IMG/VR virus record: IMGVR_UViG_3300034103_001915
Location: 1 to 24,464 of that record
DNA: 24,464 bases
Reading direction: 5' to 3' (one strand)
DNA from: a virus
This document shows, piece after piece, positions 1 through 7,812 of the stretch. The notes beneath the pieces are model-generated. The model ran no database searches, was not told the DNA's origin, and saw only the letters and a list, made by a program, of their open reading frames with translations. Position 1 is the stretch's first letter; each line of letters starts with the position of its first letter. The translations under genes were made by a program, and so were the position numbers.

Positions 1-294
1 ACCAGTCGCCAGTAGTCTGAAGTTGACGGTGTCGGTAATCGCGTAATGCGTTGCCGTGCCTGTGGCCGTCACGTTTCCCCCTGTCAACGCTTGCACCGTC
101 ACTTGCCGACCGTTTGGCGAACCGGCGGCTGGGGCACCGATGGCGGGCCCGTCGAGCGTTTTATTGCCTAAGGTGAGCGTGCTGTTGGCCTGCGTGTAGG
201 TCGTGGGCTCGCTGCTGCAAATGTCCAGCCTAGTGGCCTCGGTGTCTAAAATCTTAAGTCCTTCGTCAAAGACTCGATCATTCAGAAATGGCAT
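1..294 (-). CDS. Phage virion-associated protein, N-terminal 98 residues (partial)
   Basis: An open frame begins at the ATG at 294 and runs off the left edge without a stop, so only the N-terminal 98 residues are visible. The protein starts MPFLNDRVFDEGLKIL and contains TRLDICSSEPTTYTQA, followed by a Gly/Ala/Thr-rich beta-type stretch (VTVQALTGGNVTATGTA). This resembles small beta-rich phage structural proteins found next to head or tail genes, but I cannot name the family. It lies downstream of the membrane/peptidase cassette in the same leftward late operon, which fits a virion role. The function is inferred from pattern and position. The open frame itself is clear. Confidence 0.7.
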   Translation of the reverse strand, partial: MPFLNDRVFDEGLKILDTEATRLDICSSEPTTYTQANSTLTLGNKTLDGPAIGAPAAGSPNGRQVTVQALTGGNVTATGTATHYAITDTVNFRLLATG

Positions 295-362
295 GGCTTA
301 TCTCCGTTGCATTGTTTAACGCATTAGTTGTGATAAAAAAATTGAACAAAAAAAGACGAGAC

Positions 363-605
363 TCAAGCAATTCTCCGCTTCAGTTCAACCAACTCGCGGT
401 GTAAATCGAACATCGACTTCCGAAGTGCCTCACGATCCGTCTCACAATCTTGAAGTCGCGAATTCACTACCGTTAGCTGCCTATCGAAATGTTCAACCAG
501 CGTTTGCTTTGCTTGCTCGAATCGATGGAACAGATAAACCACCGCGCCCGTCAGTGAGCCGCAGACACCTGTGCCGATGATGTAGATAAGGCTGTCTTGG
601 CTCAT
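363..605 (-). CDS. Small membrane protein with C-terminal coiled coil (spanin- or holin-like)
   Basis: The protein has 80 residues. Residues about 5-26 (SLIYIIGTGVCGSLTGAVVYLF) form one transmembrane helix, and residues about 28-80 form a charged, heptad-like helix rich in E, R, K and L. One N-terminal membrane anchor followed by a coiled coil is the shape of inner-membrane spanins and some phage lysis accessories, though no sequence family is recognisable. The start codon overlaps the stop of the papain-like peptidase gene as ATGA (602-605), so the two are translationally coupled. The position beside a peptidase and other small membrane proteins supports a lysis or envelope role by inference only. 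Confidence 0.72.
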   Translation of the reverse strand: MSQDSLIYIIGTGVCGSLTGAVVYLFHRFEQAKQTLVEHFDRQLTVVNSRLQDCETDREALRKSMFDLHRELVELKRRIA

Positions 606-1471
606 GTGAAGACGCTTTCTTTTGTCCAGTCAATGTTTCTTGGCCCAGGAACTTCCATGTCCGATCGCCCAATCATCACCGTCCATTGATGCGAGAGCAT
701 CTGGTTGATCGCTTGCGGGTCAACGTAGGCGTATCCACCAACCCCCCAGCGTGACCCCCACGAGTTCTTGAGCAATGCCCACCAACCCTTGGTGGATTGA
801 GAACCCACCTCTGCATCCGGCAGGTAGCCACAGAAAACGACCGCATGCCCGCCACCACCTGGCGACCATCGACGAATGCAGCCTTTGGCATCCGGAGTCA
901 TCGTCGAGTTCCACGCGATTCCGATTTGAACAATCCCGATACCGGACCCGATATACTGCCGCACCTCGTCAGCCGATCGAATTACTGTGTGCGTCTTGAG
1001 CTTGTAGTTCTTTGCGTTCTCGCTCATCGCTGGGGTAATCCAACCCCAACCCGGATAGCTAGACGTGTATGGCCCGATCTGCTCCAAGCAGATTCCTTCC
1101 TTCGCGGTCTTTGTCCCGCCGCTTAGCGTGCTTCCCGAGTCGCCTCGAATGTTGTCGAATTGCTGCGAGCGGAGGTAGGCGTACATTCGCGACAACTGGA
1201 TCACGTTCCCGCCTGTTGCCGTCGCCCAGCAGAACTCCGCACACTCGGTCAAGCTTTGGCCTTGGCACGATCCGATCTGGCCCTGGTTCTCGACCTTGAG
1301 CCATCCCTTTTCCGCGAGTGGACTTTTTCGCGGATCAACCTTGGCTGGCACATCGCCGAACGTCGCGAACAAGCAATCAGTCGAAGACGAAGCGATTCCT
1401 TCGCGGTCCTCGAGTTCGATGCGATAACCGCCAACCGGCAGATCGGGTTCGGAAAAATCTAACTCGCTCAT
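602..1471 (-). CDS. Papain-like C1 family cysteine peptidase
   Basis: This 289-residue protein carries the complete papain catalytic set. The oxyanion Gln63 and nucleophile Cys69 lie in NQGQIGSCQG (Gln six residues before Cys, as in papain). His209 lies in GGGGHAVVFCGY, and Asn236 lies in LLKNSWGSRWG. There is no evident signal peptide, and the N-terminal 55 residues could be a short propeptide-like region. C1 peptidases cleave peptide bonds, and their presence in a phage late operon is uncommon. The gene follows two overlapping membrane/secreted ORFs, starts in an ATGA overlap with one of them, and has GGAGG about 11 nt upstream. Possible roles are lytic endopeptidase, virion maturation protease or receptor degradation. 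The fold is secure, but the role is inferred. Confidence 0.9.
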   Translation of the reverse strand: MSELDFSEPDLPVGGYRIELEDREGIASSSTDCLFATFGDVPAKVDPRKSPLAEKGWLKVENQGQIGSCQGQSLTECAEFCWATATGGNVIQLSRMYAYLRSQQFDNIRGDSGSTLSGGTKTAKEGICLEQIGPYTSSYPGWGWITPAMSENAKNYKLKTHTVIRSADEVRQYIGSGIGIVQIGIAWNSTMTPDAKGCIRRWSPGGGGHAVVFCGYLPDAEVGSQSTKGWWALLKNSWGSRWGVGGYAYVDPQAINQMLSHQWTVMIGRSDMEVPGPRNIDWTKESVFT

Positions 1472-1761
1472 CGACCGATCAGCCTCCGCAGTGCCGATCG
1501 CACTGGTTTCCTCACCGCAGTTTTCCCCGTACTTTTCCCCGTACTTTCCCCAGACACCGATTCCGATTCCGTAACAAAATCTGGTGCTGTTTCGTTACGA
1601 ACTGGAGTTACGCATTTGCCGTTCACGCAATCACTGGAAACCGTTGGCAACCGATTTGAGAAACGTAGTGACGGCACCTCGATTGCCGTCGTCGAATTCG
1701 GTAGGAATCCGATCATCAAGAAGGTTGCTGAGATCAACACTAGCCGCACTACGAACGTCAT
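1468..1761 (-). CDS. Small secreted protein with signal peptide
   Basis: The start is set at the ATG at 1761, where AAGGAGAG lies about 7 nt upstream, giving 97 residues. The open frame extends further upstream without a comparable ribosome site. Residues 1-26 (MTFVVRLVLISATFLM then GFLPNSTTA) look like a signal peptide, with probable cleavage near TTA|IE and no lipobox. The mature part has a Cys-x5-Cys loop (DCVNGKC) and a Ser/Thr/Lys tail (ESTGKSTGK) encoded by a 12-bp tandem repeat at 1521-1551. The first 131 nt overlap the 3' end of the upstream gene in another frame, an arrangement like embedded spanin genes. The last 4 nt overlap the peptidase start. The function is unknown. Confidence 0.6.
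   Translation of the reverse strand: MTFVVRLVLISATFLMIGFLPNSTTAIEVPSLRFSNRLPTVSSDCVNGKCVTPVRNETAPDFVTESESVSGESTGKSTGKTAVRKPVRSALRRLIGR
1521..1551. repeat. 12-bp tandem repeat, about 2.6 copies
   Basis: The unit TTTTCCCCGTAC occurs at 1521-1532 and 1533-1544, followed by a partial copy TTTCCCC. It lies inside the small secreted protein gene and encodes the repeated STGK segment of its C-terminal tail, so copy number may vary by slippage. Confidence 0.7.
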
Positions 1762-2008
1762 CGAGTCTCTCCTTAAGTTGCTTGTGAAGTTGTTCTTCGT
1801 TTGTGATTTCCTTGTCCTGCACTTGCATCGCTGCCTTCGAGAACTCGTTGGCATAACCAAGAGCAGTCTCTTCCATCATTTTCTTCGCAATCGATTCCGG
1901 CTTGCCGTCATCGACGCTCGGCTTTGGCGTCTTTTGCCAAACCATGAACGCCAAAACAGCAACCAGCACCCACGGAATTAGGCTTGCTTGCTTTACCTCA
2001 GTCGTCAT
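1631..2008 (-). CDS. Membrane-anchored small phage protein
   Basis: The start is placed at the ATG at 2008, which has GGAGG about 9 nt upstream, giving 125 residues. The longer open frame upstream encodes a Cys/Ser/Arg-rich stretch that is a shadow of the neighbouring gene. Residues about 9-24 (LIPWVLVAVLAFMVWQ) form an N-terminal transmembrane helix. The rest is an alpha-helical, charged domain (KEITNEEQLHKQLKERLDDV) with a short folded C-terminus. This topology matches inner-membrane spanin-type proteins, but I see no recognisable family. It overlaps the preceding membrane-protein gene by 11 nt and the following secreted-protein gene by 131 nt. The coding call is good, but the function is unknown. 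Confidence 0.72.
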   Translation of the reverse strand: MTTEVKQASLIPWVLVAVLAFMVWQKTPKPSVDDGKPESIAKKMMEETALGYANEFSKAAMQVQDKEITNEEQLHKQLKERLDDVRSAASVDLSNLLDDRIPTEFDDGNRGAVTTFLKSVANGFQ

Positions 2009-2309
2009 CGTCAACATCCTCCGTTTCGTAATCGACTGGTTCATCCGATGACGGCACAACACTCGGCTCGTCGATTTTGTTTTCGAGCCAATAGCGGAAC
2101 AACAGCAATGCGATCTGCAACAGCAACGCGACCAAGGCAGGGTCAAGTCCGTACAGTCGAGGATCGTTCTGAAAATCGATCGCCGCATCTTCGCCCTTGC
2201 CGTCGGACTTGACCCACGCCATACGCGCCGCAGCTCGCGTCAGTAGACGCATGCGGAGCCGCACGTTGCCCATTCGATCCAGGCCCTCTTGCATCGTCAT
2301 TCCACGCAT
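1998..2309 (-). CDS. Small single-pass membrane protein
   Basis: This 103-residue protein starts at the ATG at 2309, which shares one base with the stop of the preceding gene (TAATG), so translation is probably coupled. The N-terminal 35 residues are Arg-rich. A hydrophobic helix follows at about residues 56-73 (DPALVALLLQIALLLFRYW). The C-terminus is very acidic and ends DYETEDVDDDD. Downstream ATGs at codons 4 and 6 are possible alternative starts. It belongs to a run of small membrane-protein genes placed after the capsid genes. Holin, pinholin or head-proximal membrane roles are all possible, and nothing in the sequence decides between them. Confidence 0.7.
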   Translation of the reverse strand: MRGMTMQEGLDRMGNVRLRMRLLTRAAARMAWVKSDGKGEDAAIDFQNDPRLYGLDPALVALLLQIALLLFRYWLENKIDEPSVVPSSDEPVDYETEDVDDDD

Positions 2310-2503
2310 TACGCTGGCGCCTTTGCCGAACTAGACCGCAGCGATTCGCCGACCACCCACGAGCCAATCAAAATGGCCAAGTCGGTAATCTGTTCCTCGG
2401 AGAGAGGCAAGCCAAGCTTGTCCTTTAGAACCACGGCAGCGATCGCACCAACGCTCACCCAGAATCGACGGCTCTTGAGCAAATCTTGCACAAACGGCGG
2501 CAT
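2309..2503 (-). CDS. Holin-like small membrane protein
   Basis: This protein has 64 residues. It begins MPPFVQDLLKSRRFWVSVGA, with a membrane-spanning segment at about 14-27 and a second hydrophobic segment at about 40-53 (LAILIGSWVVGESLR). Similar short proteins with LKSRRFW-type starts and two weak hydrophobic helices are common in phage genomes and are often annotated as holin-like, but their activity is usually untested. It is the first gene of the tightly coupled membrane-protein cassette leading to the papain-like peptidase, which makes a lysis role reasonable. The upstream ribosome site is weak (AAAAGAAA). Confidence 0.72.
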   Translation of the reverse strand: MPPFVQDLLKSRRFWVSVGAIAAVVLKDKLGLPLSEEQITDLAILIGSWVVGESLRSSSAKAPA

Positions 2504-2550
2504 GATATGGTTTCTTTTGTTAGCAGGTTTATTCGAAATATTCAGGTTCA

Positions 2551-2577
2551 GGGCGGGCAGCGTGAACCTGCCCGCCC
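2551..2577 (-). terminator. Strong GC hairpin downstream of the capsid-associated gene
   Basis: GGGCGGGCAG (2551-2560) pairs perfectly with CTGCCCGCCC (2568-2577) around a 7-nt loop, 17 nt after the stop of the leftward gene ending at 2594. There is no good T run on either strand, so it may act as a partial terminator, an RNA-stability element or a processing site. It resembles the stem at 3511-3539. Confidence 0.5.
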
Positions 2578-2593
2578 GAGAACTACTTTTTAC

Positions 2594-3454
2594 TTACAGC
2601 ACCTGAGCGCAAGCCCACCAATCGATTGACAGGATGTGGTTTGCACCTGTTTCGTATTGGGCAGCAGCACAAAAGTTCATGTAGAGGCTAGGCCACGGTG
2701 TAGCACCAACAATCGCAGAACCCATGCGAGCAGCAACAACTTCTTCACCATTGACAAACACCGAACACTGCCTTCGCGCTGCATAGTAGCGGAAGCCAGC
2801 CTTGATGTAGGTGTCAGCAGCAAGCGTCACAACGTTAGCTCTTGCGGCTGCAGTTCCGCTAGCTCGCTGATAAGACAAGCTCATCGTGTTTCCTTGAGTT
2901 CCCAAACGGGTAAACCCAAGAAAATTGTTAGACGCCAAGGCACCAGCATCAGTAAAAACACCGTTGTCAGCACAAGCCCCAGTGCCAGCCAGACCAATAA
3001 AGATGTTGCTTTGAGAACCTGTCACTGAAGACACCTTGAACCGACACTCAAAGGCCAAGTCTTGGTTTCTTGCTGGGATGACGTGAAACGGCATTGTTGC
3101 GCCGCTTCCAGCCTGAAGAATAGCAATGTCTTCTGCGGTACTTGCATCCGCTTGCAAAGCAATAACTCCAGGGCCGTTTTCGTTAACTGAAGGCACAGTC
3201 GTTGGAACAACGGCAGCTGTTGGGATTACTGCCAAGTCGTTGAATCCGATGTACGTGTTTCCATTTGACTGGAAAAACGTTGTGGATGTAGACAAAGGAC
3301 ACGTCGCACCGAAAGCGTCGAAGTCATCAAACAAACCGCGAACTTCGCTTCCGCTCGGTGTATTTGGAAACATGTTGCCAACAGGCGGCGCAAACCCTCT
3401 CCAAAGCTTAGGAGAAAGAAGGCGGTTCTCAACTTCATCAAATAAAGTCTGCAT
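2594..3454 (-). CDS. Capsid-associated structural protein, possibly decoration or lectin-like
   Basis: This 286-residue protein starts at the ATG at 3454 with AAAGG about 9 nt upstream. The sequence is rich in Ala, Thr, Gly, Asn and Phe and has alternating beta-strand patterns (FECRFKVSS, IFIGLAGTG, CSVFVNGEEV, HILSIDWWACAQ). This is typical of jelly-roll or concanavalin-like beta-sandwich domains. It is the first gene after the terminator that follows the major capsid gene, and it is itself followed by a strong hairpin, so it looks like an independently dosed, abundant virion protein such as a decoration or fibre component. No family is recognised with confidence, and the fold is inferred from pattern. 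Confidence 0.7.
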   Translation of the reverse strand: MQTLFDEVENRLLSPKLWRGFAPPVGNMFPNTPSGSEVRGLFDDFDAFGATCPLSTSTTFFQSNGNTYIGFNDLAVIPTAAVVPTTVPSVNENGPGVIALQADASTAEDIAILQAGSGATMPFHVIPARNQDLAFECRFKVSSVTGSQSNIFIGLAGTGACADNGVFTDAGALASNNFLGFTRLGTQGNTMSLSYQRASGTAAARANVVTLAADTYIKAGFRYYAARRQCSVFVNGEEVVAARMGSAIVGATPWPSLYMNFCAAAQYETGANHILSIDWWACAQVL

Positions 3455-3505
3455 TTCAAAAGCCTTTCAAAAGCCAAAGTCTACCCGAAGTAAAGCCGGG
3501 TCTTG

Positions 3506-3539
3506 AAAAATGGCGGGCGAATTTAACGTCTGCCCGCCA
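3506..3539 (-). terminator. Rho-independent terminator after the major capsid gene
   Basis: Read leftward, an 8-bp stem (3539-3532 with 3518-3511, TGGCGGGC/GCCCGCCA) with a 13-nt loop is followed directly by five T residues (3510-3506). It lies 45 nt after the capsid stop codon. It would end or attenuate the packaging/head transcript before the capsid-associated and membrane-protein genes. Confidence 0.8.
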
Positions 3540-3583
3540 GAGACGTTTATTAAGTCGCTGCTGACACGATGTCAGCAATGACA

Positions 3584-4702
3584 TTAAGCGGTTTCTGTTA
3601 CGGGAATAGTGCTGTAGCCACGGAAGTTTCCGCGACGGTTGAAGCAAACCATCTGAACCGAGTCGTCCATGCATCGAACGCGAACGTTGCTCATCTCTGG
3701 GTGCTGGAACGCCTTTCGCTTACGCATCTGCCGACCAGCAGCATAGTACGCTTTGAAGGTTGCCCAGTTGACACCAAGAATGATTCCGTCCGTTCGAGCA
3801 TTGACGCTTGCAGAGTTCGTCCACGCTGGAACCCAGGTCATTGGAACACCACGGACGAAAACAGTGCCGCTACGAGCAGCCATGTCGTCGCCAATGTTGT
3901 CGTTTCCAAGCTGTAGCAAACGCCGACCAGCTGCCAAAACGCTGTGGGTAGTCAACAACTCCCAATCGCTGCGCTTTTGGTCAACGATGTCAGGTCGCTG
4001 AACAGGCGGAGTAAACTGGCAAAGGTCCATCGAGTTGATGACCTTTTCAACAAAGTCGCTTCGGCTGACCGTTGTGTACGGGAAGGTCCGATTACGCCAC
4101 TGTGGATATTGAGCACAAGAGATACCACCAACACCATTAGCCCCCCAACCCACTGGTTCAAATCCGTTGAAGCCTTCAGGAGCGTTGTTTTCGGTAACGC
4201 TGTCATTTGTTGCGGTGATCCACCACAACAGGGACGCAACCGAAAATGGAGACTGCGTTGGTCCAACGGGACCGGGGCCAAACACCAAATCCTCCATGCC
4301 CGTGTAAAACGATGTCATCAGGTCACGTTCCATGTCCTCGATGTAATCGTAAATCTGACGGCCACCAGTTCGGAAGATTTCTTCGTCGATGTCGTAGTGG
4401 TAGTTATTTGTGGTCAACGCCCACTTCAACTCGCCTTGGTCAAGCGTATTGACCCGAGTCGAAGAGTCTCGGTGATACAAACCAACCGTCTGGAAGTTGT
4501 CGTTGGTATTGACTTTCACCTTCCATCGGCATTCCGATGTACTCATCGTGTCTTTCTTCAGGTTCCCTGAGAAAAGTCGCGATGCGTACTTGTATTCCTG
4601 CAACGGCAAGGACAAGTCCTGAGCTGCAAGCTGTTCTTCTCCAGCAAACTTCTGGTGAATGCTGTTGACAAAGTCATCAATCTGTTCAATCGATAGTGCC
4701 AT
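3584..4702 (-). CDS. Major capsid protein
   Basis: This 372-residue protein starts at the ATG at 4702. It lies directly after an acidic scaffold-like gene and two genes after the portal, in the standard head-gene order. Its length and composition fit a phage major capsid protein. There is an N-terminal helix (SIEQIDDFVNSIHQKF), a long central region of aromatic-rich beta segments, and a C-terminal part (VQMVCFNRRGNFRGYSTIPV) resembling the ends of coat proteins that keep the HK97 core. A strong terminator follows, consistent with an abundant late product. The assignment rests on gene order and overall pattern. An exact family cannot be named without a profile search. Confidence 0.82.
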   Translation of the reverse strand: MALSIEQIDDFVNSIHQKFAGEEQLAAQDLSLPLQEYKYASRLFSGNLKKDTMSTSECRWKVKVNTNDNFQTVGLYHRDSSTRVNTLDQGELKWALTTNNYHYDIDEEIFRTGGRQIYDYIEDMERDLMTSFYTGMEDLVFGPGPVGPTQSPFSVASLLWWITATNDSVTENNAPEGFNGFEPVGWGANGVGGISCAQYPQWRNRTFPYTTVSRSDFVEKVINSMDLCQFTPPVQRPDIVDQKRSDWELLTTHSVLAAGRRLLQLGNDNIGDDMAARSGTVFVRGVPMTWVPAWTNSASVNARTDGIILGVNWATFKAYYAAGRQMRKRKAFQHPEMSNVRVRCMDDSVQMVCFNRRGNFRGYSTIPVTETA

Positions 4703-4722
4703 TTGGCCAATTCCTTATATGT

Positions 4723-5706
4723 TTAAGACCGTTCGAGTTCCTTGTAAAGTCGGTCTGCCTCTTCGCGAGGATCTTCGCGAGGTGGTTGCGGCTTTGTCGG
4801 GCTTCCACCCAACCGCATTTGACTTTGCCTCGAAATTCTCTGGGTTTGTTGTTTGAGACGTTTTTTACCAATCTCATCAGCGAACACCATATTGGCTACT
4901 CGACTGACTAATTGGTCCGTGAGTTCTGTCGAACGACCCAACCGCTCAAGACCAATCATCTGAGCTTTAACAGCCACATGAAGGTCTTTTCTGCGTTCTA
5001 GTTCCTGCTCAGATTCTTTCCCAGTTTTGCCAAACAATTCAGCGTAACCAAGAGAATCTACATAGCTGTCGAACCGCTCTTCCTCAGACTTGGCATTCAC
5101 ATAAGCAAATTGCGACTCCAGACGTTCTAGTCGAGATTCATAATGGTCTCGCAATCGCGAAAACTCATCAACAATCTCGTCGTCATAGAGATCCTTGCTT
5201 AAGGAAACCTCGTACCGATCGCTCGACTTGCTAACAGCAGAATCTTGATCGTCCTCTTCCTTGGTATTTTGTTTCTTGGAGAATTGACCCTTCTCATTAC
5301 GAGTAGGTTCTTTTTCGCTTTCAGCCATAGCTTTGCGGCCAGCTTCAAGCGCCTTTTTGTCCATGAAACGCAAAACCTTTTCCAACTCATCGCGATTGGC
5401 AAACTCCGATACCTCGGAATCATCAATACCGTACGCGGCCATCTCGGCTTTCACCTTGTCGTCGACCCATTCAGGAAGACTTGTAGTTTCGCCGGTATCA
5501 TCGCTGTCGGATTTAACCTCAGCGGCTTTTTCGCCGGATTTCTTCTCGGCTTTTGGTTCTTTTGTTGTTTCTGTGTTGCTTGCGACATCAACGTCTGGCT
5601 TTTCTTCGCCTCGACGTTCTGCAGCAACCTCTTCAACAACCGCATCAGCATAAGCTTTTAAGCCTTCACTGTCCAGTTTTTCCATTTCGACTGTTTCGCT
5701 AGGCAT
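4723..5706 (-). CDS. Scaffolding protein
   Basis: The start is placed at the ATG at 5706 because GGAGG lies 8 nt upstream. An in-frame ATG at 5721 has no ribosome site. This gives 327 residues. The protein is highly charged, acidic and Lys-rich, with a disordered N-terminal 80 residues (many E, K, T and S) and a central helical/coiled-coil region at about 150-230. The C-terminus is basic and Gln-rich, with RQSQMRLGG and a Pro-rich tail before a last helix. Charged coiled-coil proteins between portal and capsid genes are usually internal scaffolds that guide shell assembly and leave the procapsid. It overlaps the preceding gene by 8 nt. Confidence 0.8.
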   Translation of the reverse strand: MPSETVEMEKLDSEGLKAYADAVVEEVAAERRGEEKPDVDVASNTETTKEPKAEKKSGEKAAEVKSDSDDTGETTSLPEWVDDKVKAEMAAYGIDDSEVSEFANRDELEKVLRFMDKKALEAGRKAMAESEKEPTRNEKGQFSKKQNTKEEDDQDSAVSKSSDRYEVSLSKDLYDDEIVDEFSRLRDHYESRLERLESQFAYVNAKSEEERFDSYVDSLGYAELFGKTGKESEQELERRKDLHVAVKAQMIGLERLGRSTELTDQLVSRVANMVFADEIGKKRLKQQTQRISRQSQMRLGGSPTKPQPPREDPREEADRLYKELERS

Positions 5707-6022
5707 CTCCGTAACCTCCATCTAAATCGCGAAGACCGCGCATTTTCAAGAATTCATTACGTGCGCGGCGACTTGTAAAACGAATTTGACCGCTATCTAA
5801 AACAGCAGCCCCTTGGATTGAATGCTGTTTGATCAACTGGCGTGTTTCATTAACCTGATTCCGCATTACGCCACAGCCTTCAGAAATGAGCGGATCGTGT
5901 TCGCTGTAAGTGTTCGGCACCATTGGCGTTCCAGAAAGCCAATCAGGTTTTTTTGGCAAAAGCTGATCAAGCTCTTCGTGAGAAACAGTTCTTCCGTTGT
6001 ATTTGTAAGTTATTCCACTCAT
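5699..6022 (-). CDS. Small head-module protein of unknown function
   Basis: The start is the ATG at 6022, which shares one base with the portal stop codon (TGATG) and has AAGGA about 8 nt upstream, giving 107 residues. The sequence begins MSGITYKYNGRTVSHEELDQ. It has a Pro-rich middle (KKPDWLSGTPMVPNTYSEHD) and a basic helical C-terminus (SRRARNEFLKMRGLRDLDGG). Small proteins between portal and scaffold are common in phages and are often head assembly or ejection helpers, but no family is identified. Two-sided overlap with portal and scaffold genes supports that it is a real, co-translated gene. Confidence 0.75.
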   Translation of the reverse strand: MSGITYKYNGRTVSHEELDQLLPKKPDWLSGTPMVPNTYSEHDPLISEGCGVMRNQVNETRQLIKQHSIQGAAVLDSGQIRFTSRRARNEFLKMRGLRDLDGGYGDA

Positions 6023-7812
6023 CAACCTGTTCCTTGCAACATTGATTCTCTTTGCTGCGAATTGATTTGCGGATTACCGCCCATCAAAGTCTGAATCAGA
6101 GCATTGTTTTTCGCCTGCTCTGTTCCACCTGCACTTACGTTGCGACGTATCGTTTCTCTCGTTGTTACTGGCGATTGCCTAACAGTGTTCTGGTCGCCAC
6201 CAAGCATTTCGGCAGGTGCTGCAAAAGTAATAAATCGCTTAAACTCTGGCCTGTTTTTCAATCTGGCAATTTCGTCAACGATTGCTTCGGCATCGATCGA
6301 TGCTCCCGACGCCTGGAACATTGGCCAAAGCGGAGCGATTTGTTGCAAGACTTGGAACAACTCTTGAAGCTTTTGTTCTGGCGTTTTGAAGACCATTGAA
6401 TATGGTTCGACTCGAAAGTCATAGTCTTCAAACTCTCCATCCCGATAATCTGGCGTCCAGTCTGAATTAACGCTAATACCACTGTTCTCAACAGGCATAG
6501 CAGTCTTGAGTTCAAGCGTTGAGTCCTCCCACATCAATCTCCCTAAATCCAAAACAACATCCGAAGCAAACGAAACAACTGCCATTCGCATGTCTGCAAC
6601 GTTTTTGGAAACGTTTCCATGAATCAGCTCCTCTTGGCCTAAAGTCGATGCCTGCTGACCGAGACCGCCCATTGCTTGCAAATTGCCAGCAAATCGGTCG
6701 TATTCCGCTTGTAGGAATGTCGCGAGAGCCATATCTCTTTGGTCAATCCCGCCTACCTGGAATTGCTTAATTTGCTCTGGGCTCCGACCTCTGTACCATC
6801 CATTTCTTTCTGATGTCCTGAGTCTTTCTGCGTCGTCTTCCATGCCTGGAGGGTATACATTCACCACGCGATGAGCATCGGAATCATCCTCCATGCGACG
6901 GTGGAGCCTATTCTGCAGGTCGTGCATACCCTTCAAGTTAATAGCTGGCGATGTCGGAATGACATTGTCTGGAGTGTCGCCAAGAGAAAGAAACTTGTAC
7001 GGACCAGATTGACATCCAATCCATTCTCTTTCGATAAGCGGAGGCAAATCTGCTTGATCAACCGCAAACGTTGCGATGGAGTTGTTTTCTGCAATCCAAA
7101 CATCCATCATCCATATCATGTCTTTCAAATCATCGTCTTCCGCGCTTCCCCAATCTGAAGCAATATCCCGTGCGGCACCGACAGAATCCTGATGCCGACG
7201 ATTTGTTGGCTTTAATTTGTCTTTGACTTTCTTGTCGTACCCTGGCTCGTCCATGACCTTTTCGTAGTCAGCACGATACCTGTGACCGCAATATCGCATC
7301 TTGGTCAGTTCTTTGGCTGGCATGTCAAGAATCAGGTCGTCAATGGAAACTCGGTTAAACCAAGGCTGGCCTGGGTCCAACCAAACATCTTCTTCAGATT
7401 CAAGCATTCCATGAAAACGAGTGTCGGTGTCTCTCATCATTACAACACCGCACCCAAGACAGAAAAACGCATCCATGACAATTGCTCGAATCGTTTTATC
7501 AAGCGTCATATCGCTTATGAGTTTATTGAGATTTACCTCAAATCGAGCAGCAAACGGCAAGGTTTCCATTCGCGATGTGGAAACCAAAACTTGCGGATTA
7601 TTTGCGGCAAGTGCAATAGTGTAGATGCGAGCTGTCTGGTTCATCAGGTTTACGAGCGTTTTGTTTTCCGCACCTGATTCTGCGTACCAAGATCCAACGT
7701 AATCCTTGATAAGCTCTTTTCGAACACGACGAAACGGCTCCATCGCATCACGCGATGAGCGTATGGCTTTAAGAAGTCTCGCTCGTTTTTCGTCGTTATC
7801 TAAATCAAACAT
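6022..7812 (-). CDS. Phage portal protein
   Basis: This 596-residue protein starts at the ATG at 7812, with a weak ribosome site. Length, position downstream of the large terminase and pattern all fit a portal. There is an N-terminal helix with basic residues (MEPFRRVRKELIKDYVG), a conserved-looking ARIYTIALAANNPQVLV region, a wing/clip region with acidic turns, and a C-terminal long helix region (TPEQKLQELFQVLQQIAPLW) that would form the stem/crown. Portals form the dodecameric ring through which terminase packages DNA. The sequence HGNVSKNVADMRM lies near the core. The exact portal type (P22-like or other) is not resolved by eye. Confidence 0.88.
   Translation of the reverse strand: MFDLDNDEKRARLLKAIRSSRDAMEPFRRVRKELIKDYVGSWYAESGAENKTLVNLMNQTARIYTIALAANNPQVLVSTSRMETLPFAARFEVNLNKLISDMTLDKTIRAIVMDAFFCLGCGVVMMRDTDTRFHGMLESEEDVWLDPGQPWFNRVSIDDLILDMPAKELTKMRYCGHRYRADYEKVMDEPGYDKKVKDKLKPTNRRHQDSVGAARDIASDWGSAEDDDLKDMIWMMDVWIAENNSIATFAVDQADLPPLIEREWIGCQSGPYKFLSLGDTPDNVIPTSPAINLKGMHDLQNRLHRRMEDDSDAHRVVNVYPPGMEDDAERLRTSERNGWYRGRSPEQIKQFQVGGIDQRDMALATFLQAEYDRFAGNLQAMGGLGQQASTLGQEELIHGNVSKNVADMRMAVVSFASDVVLDLGRLMWEDSTLELKTAMPVENSGISVNSDWTPDYRDGEFEDYDFRVEPYSMVFKTPEQKLQELFQVLQQIAPLWPMFQASGASIDAEAIVDEIARLKNRPEFKRFITFAAPAEMLGGDQNTVRQSPVTTRETIRRNVSAGGTEQAKNNALIQTLMGGNPQINSQQRESMLQGTG

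Noticed and set aside
797-1462. Several plus-strand frames opposite the papain-like peptidase
   Set aside because: They are Arg/Pro/Ser-rich antisense shadows without ribosome sites, while the minus-strand frame has catalytic motifs.
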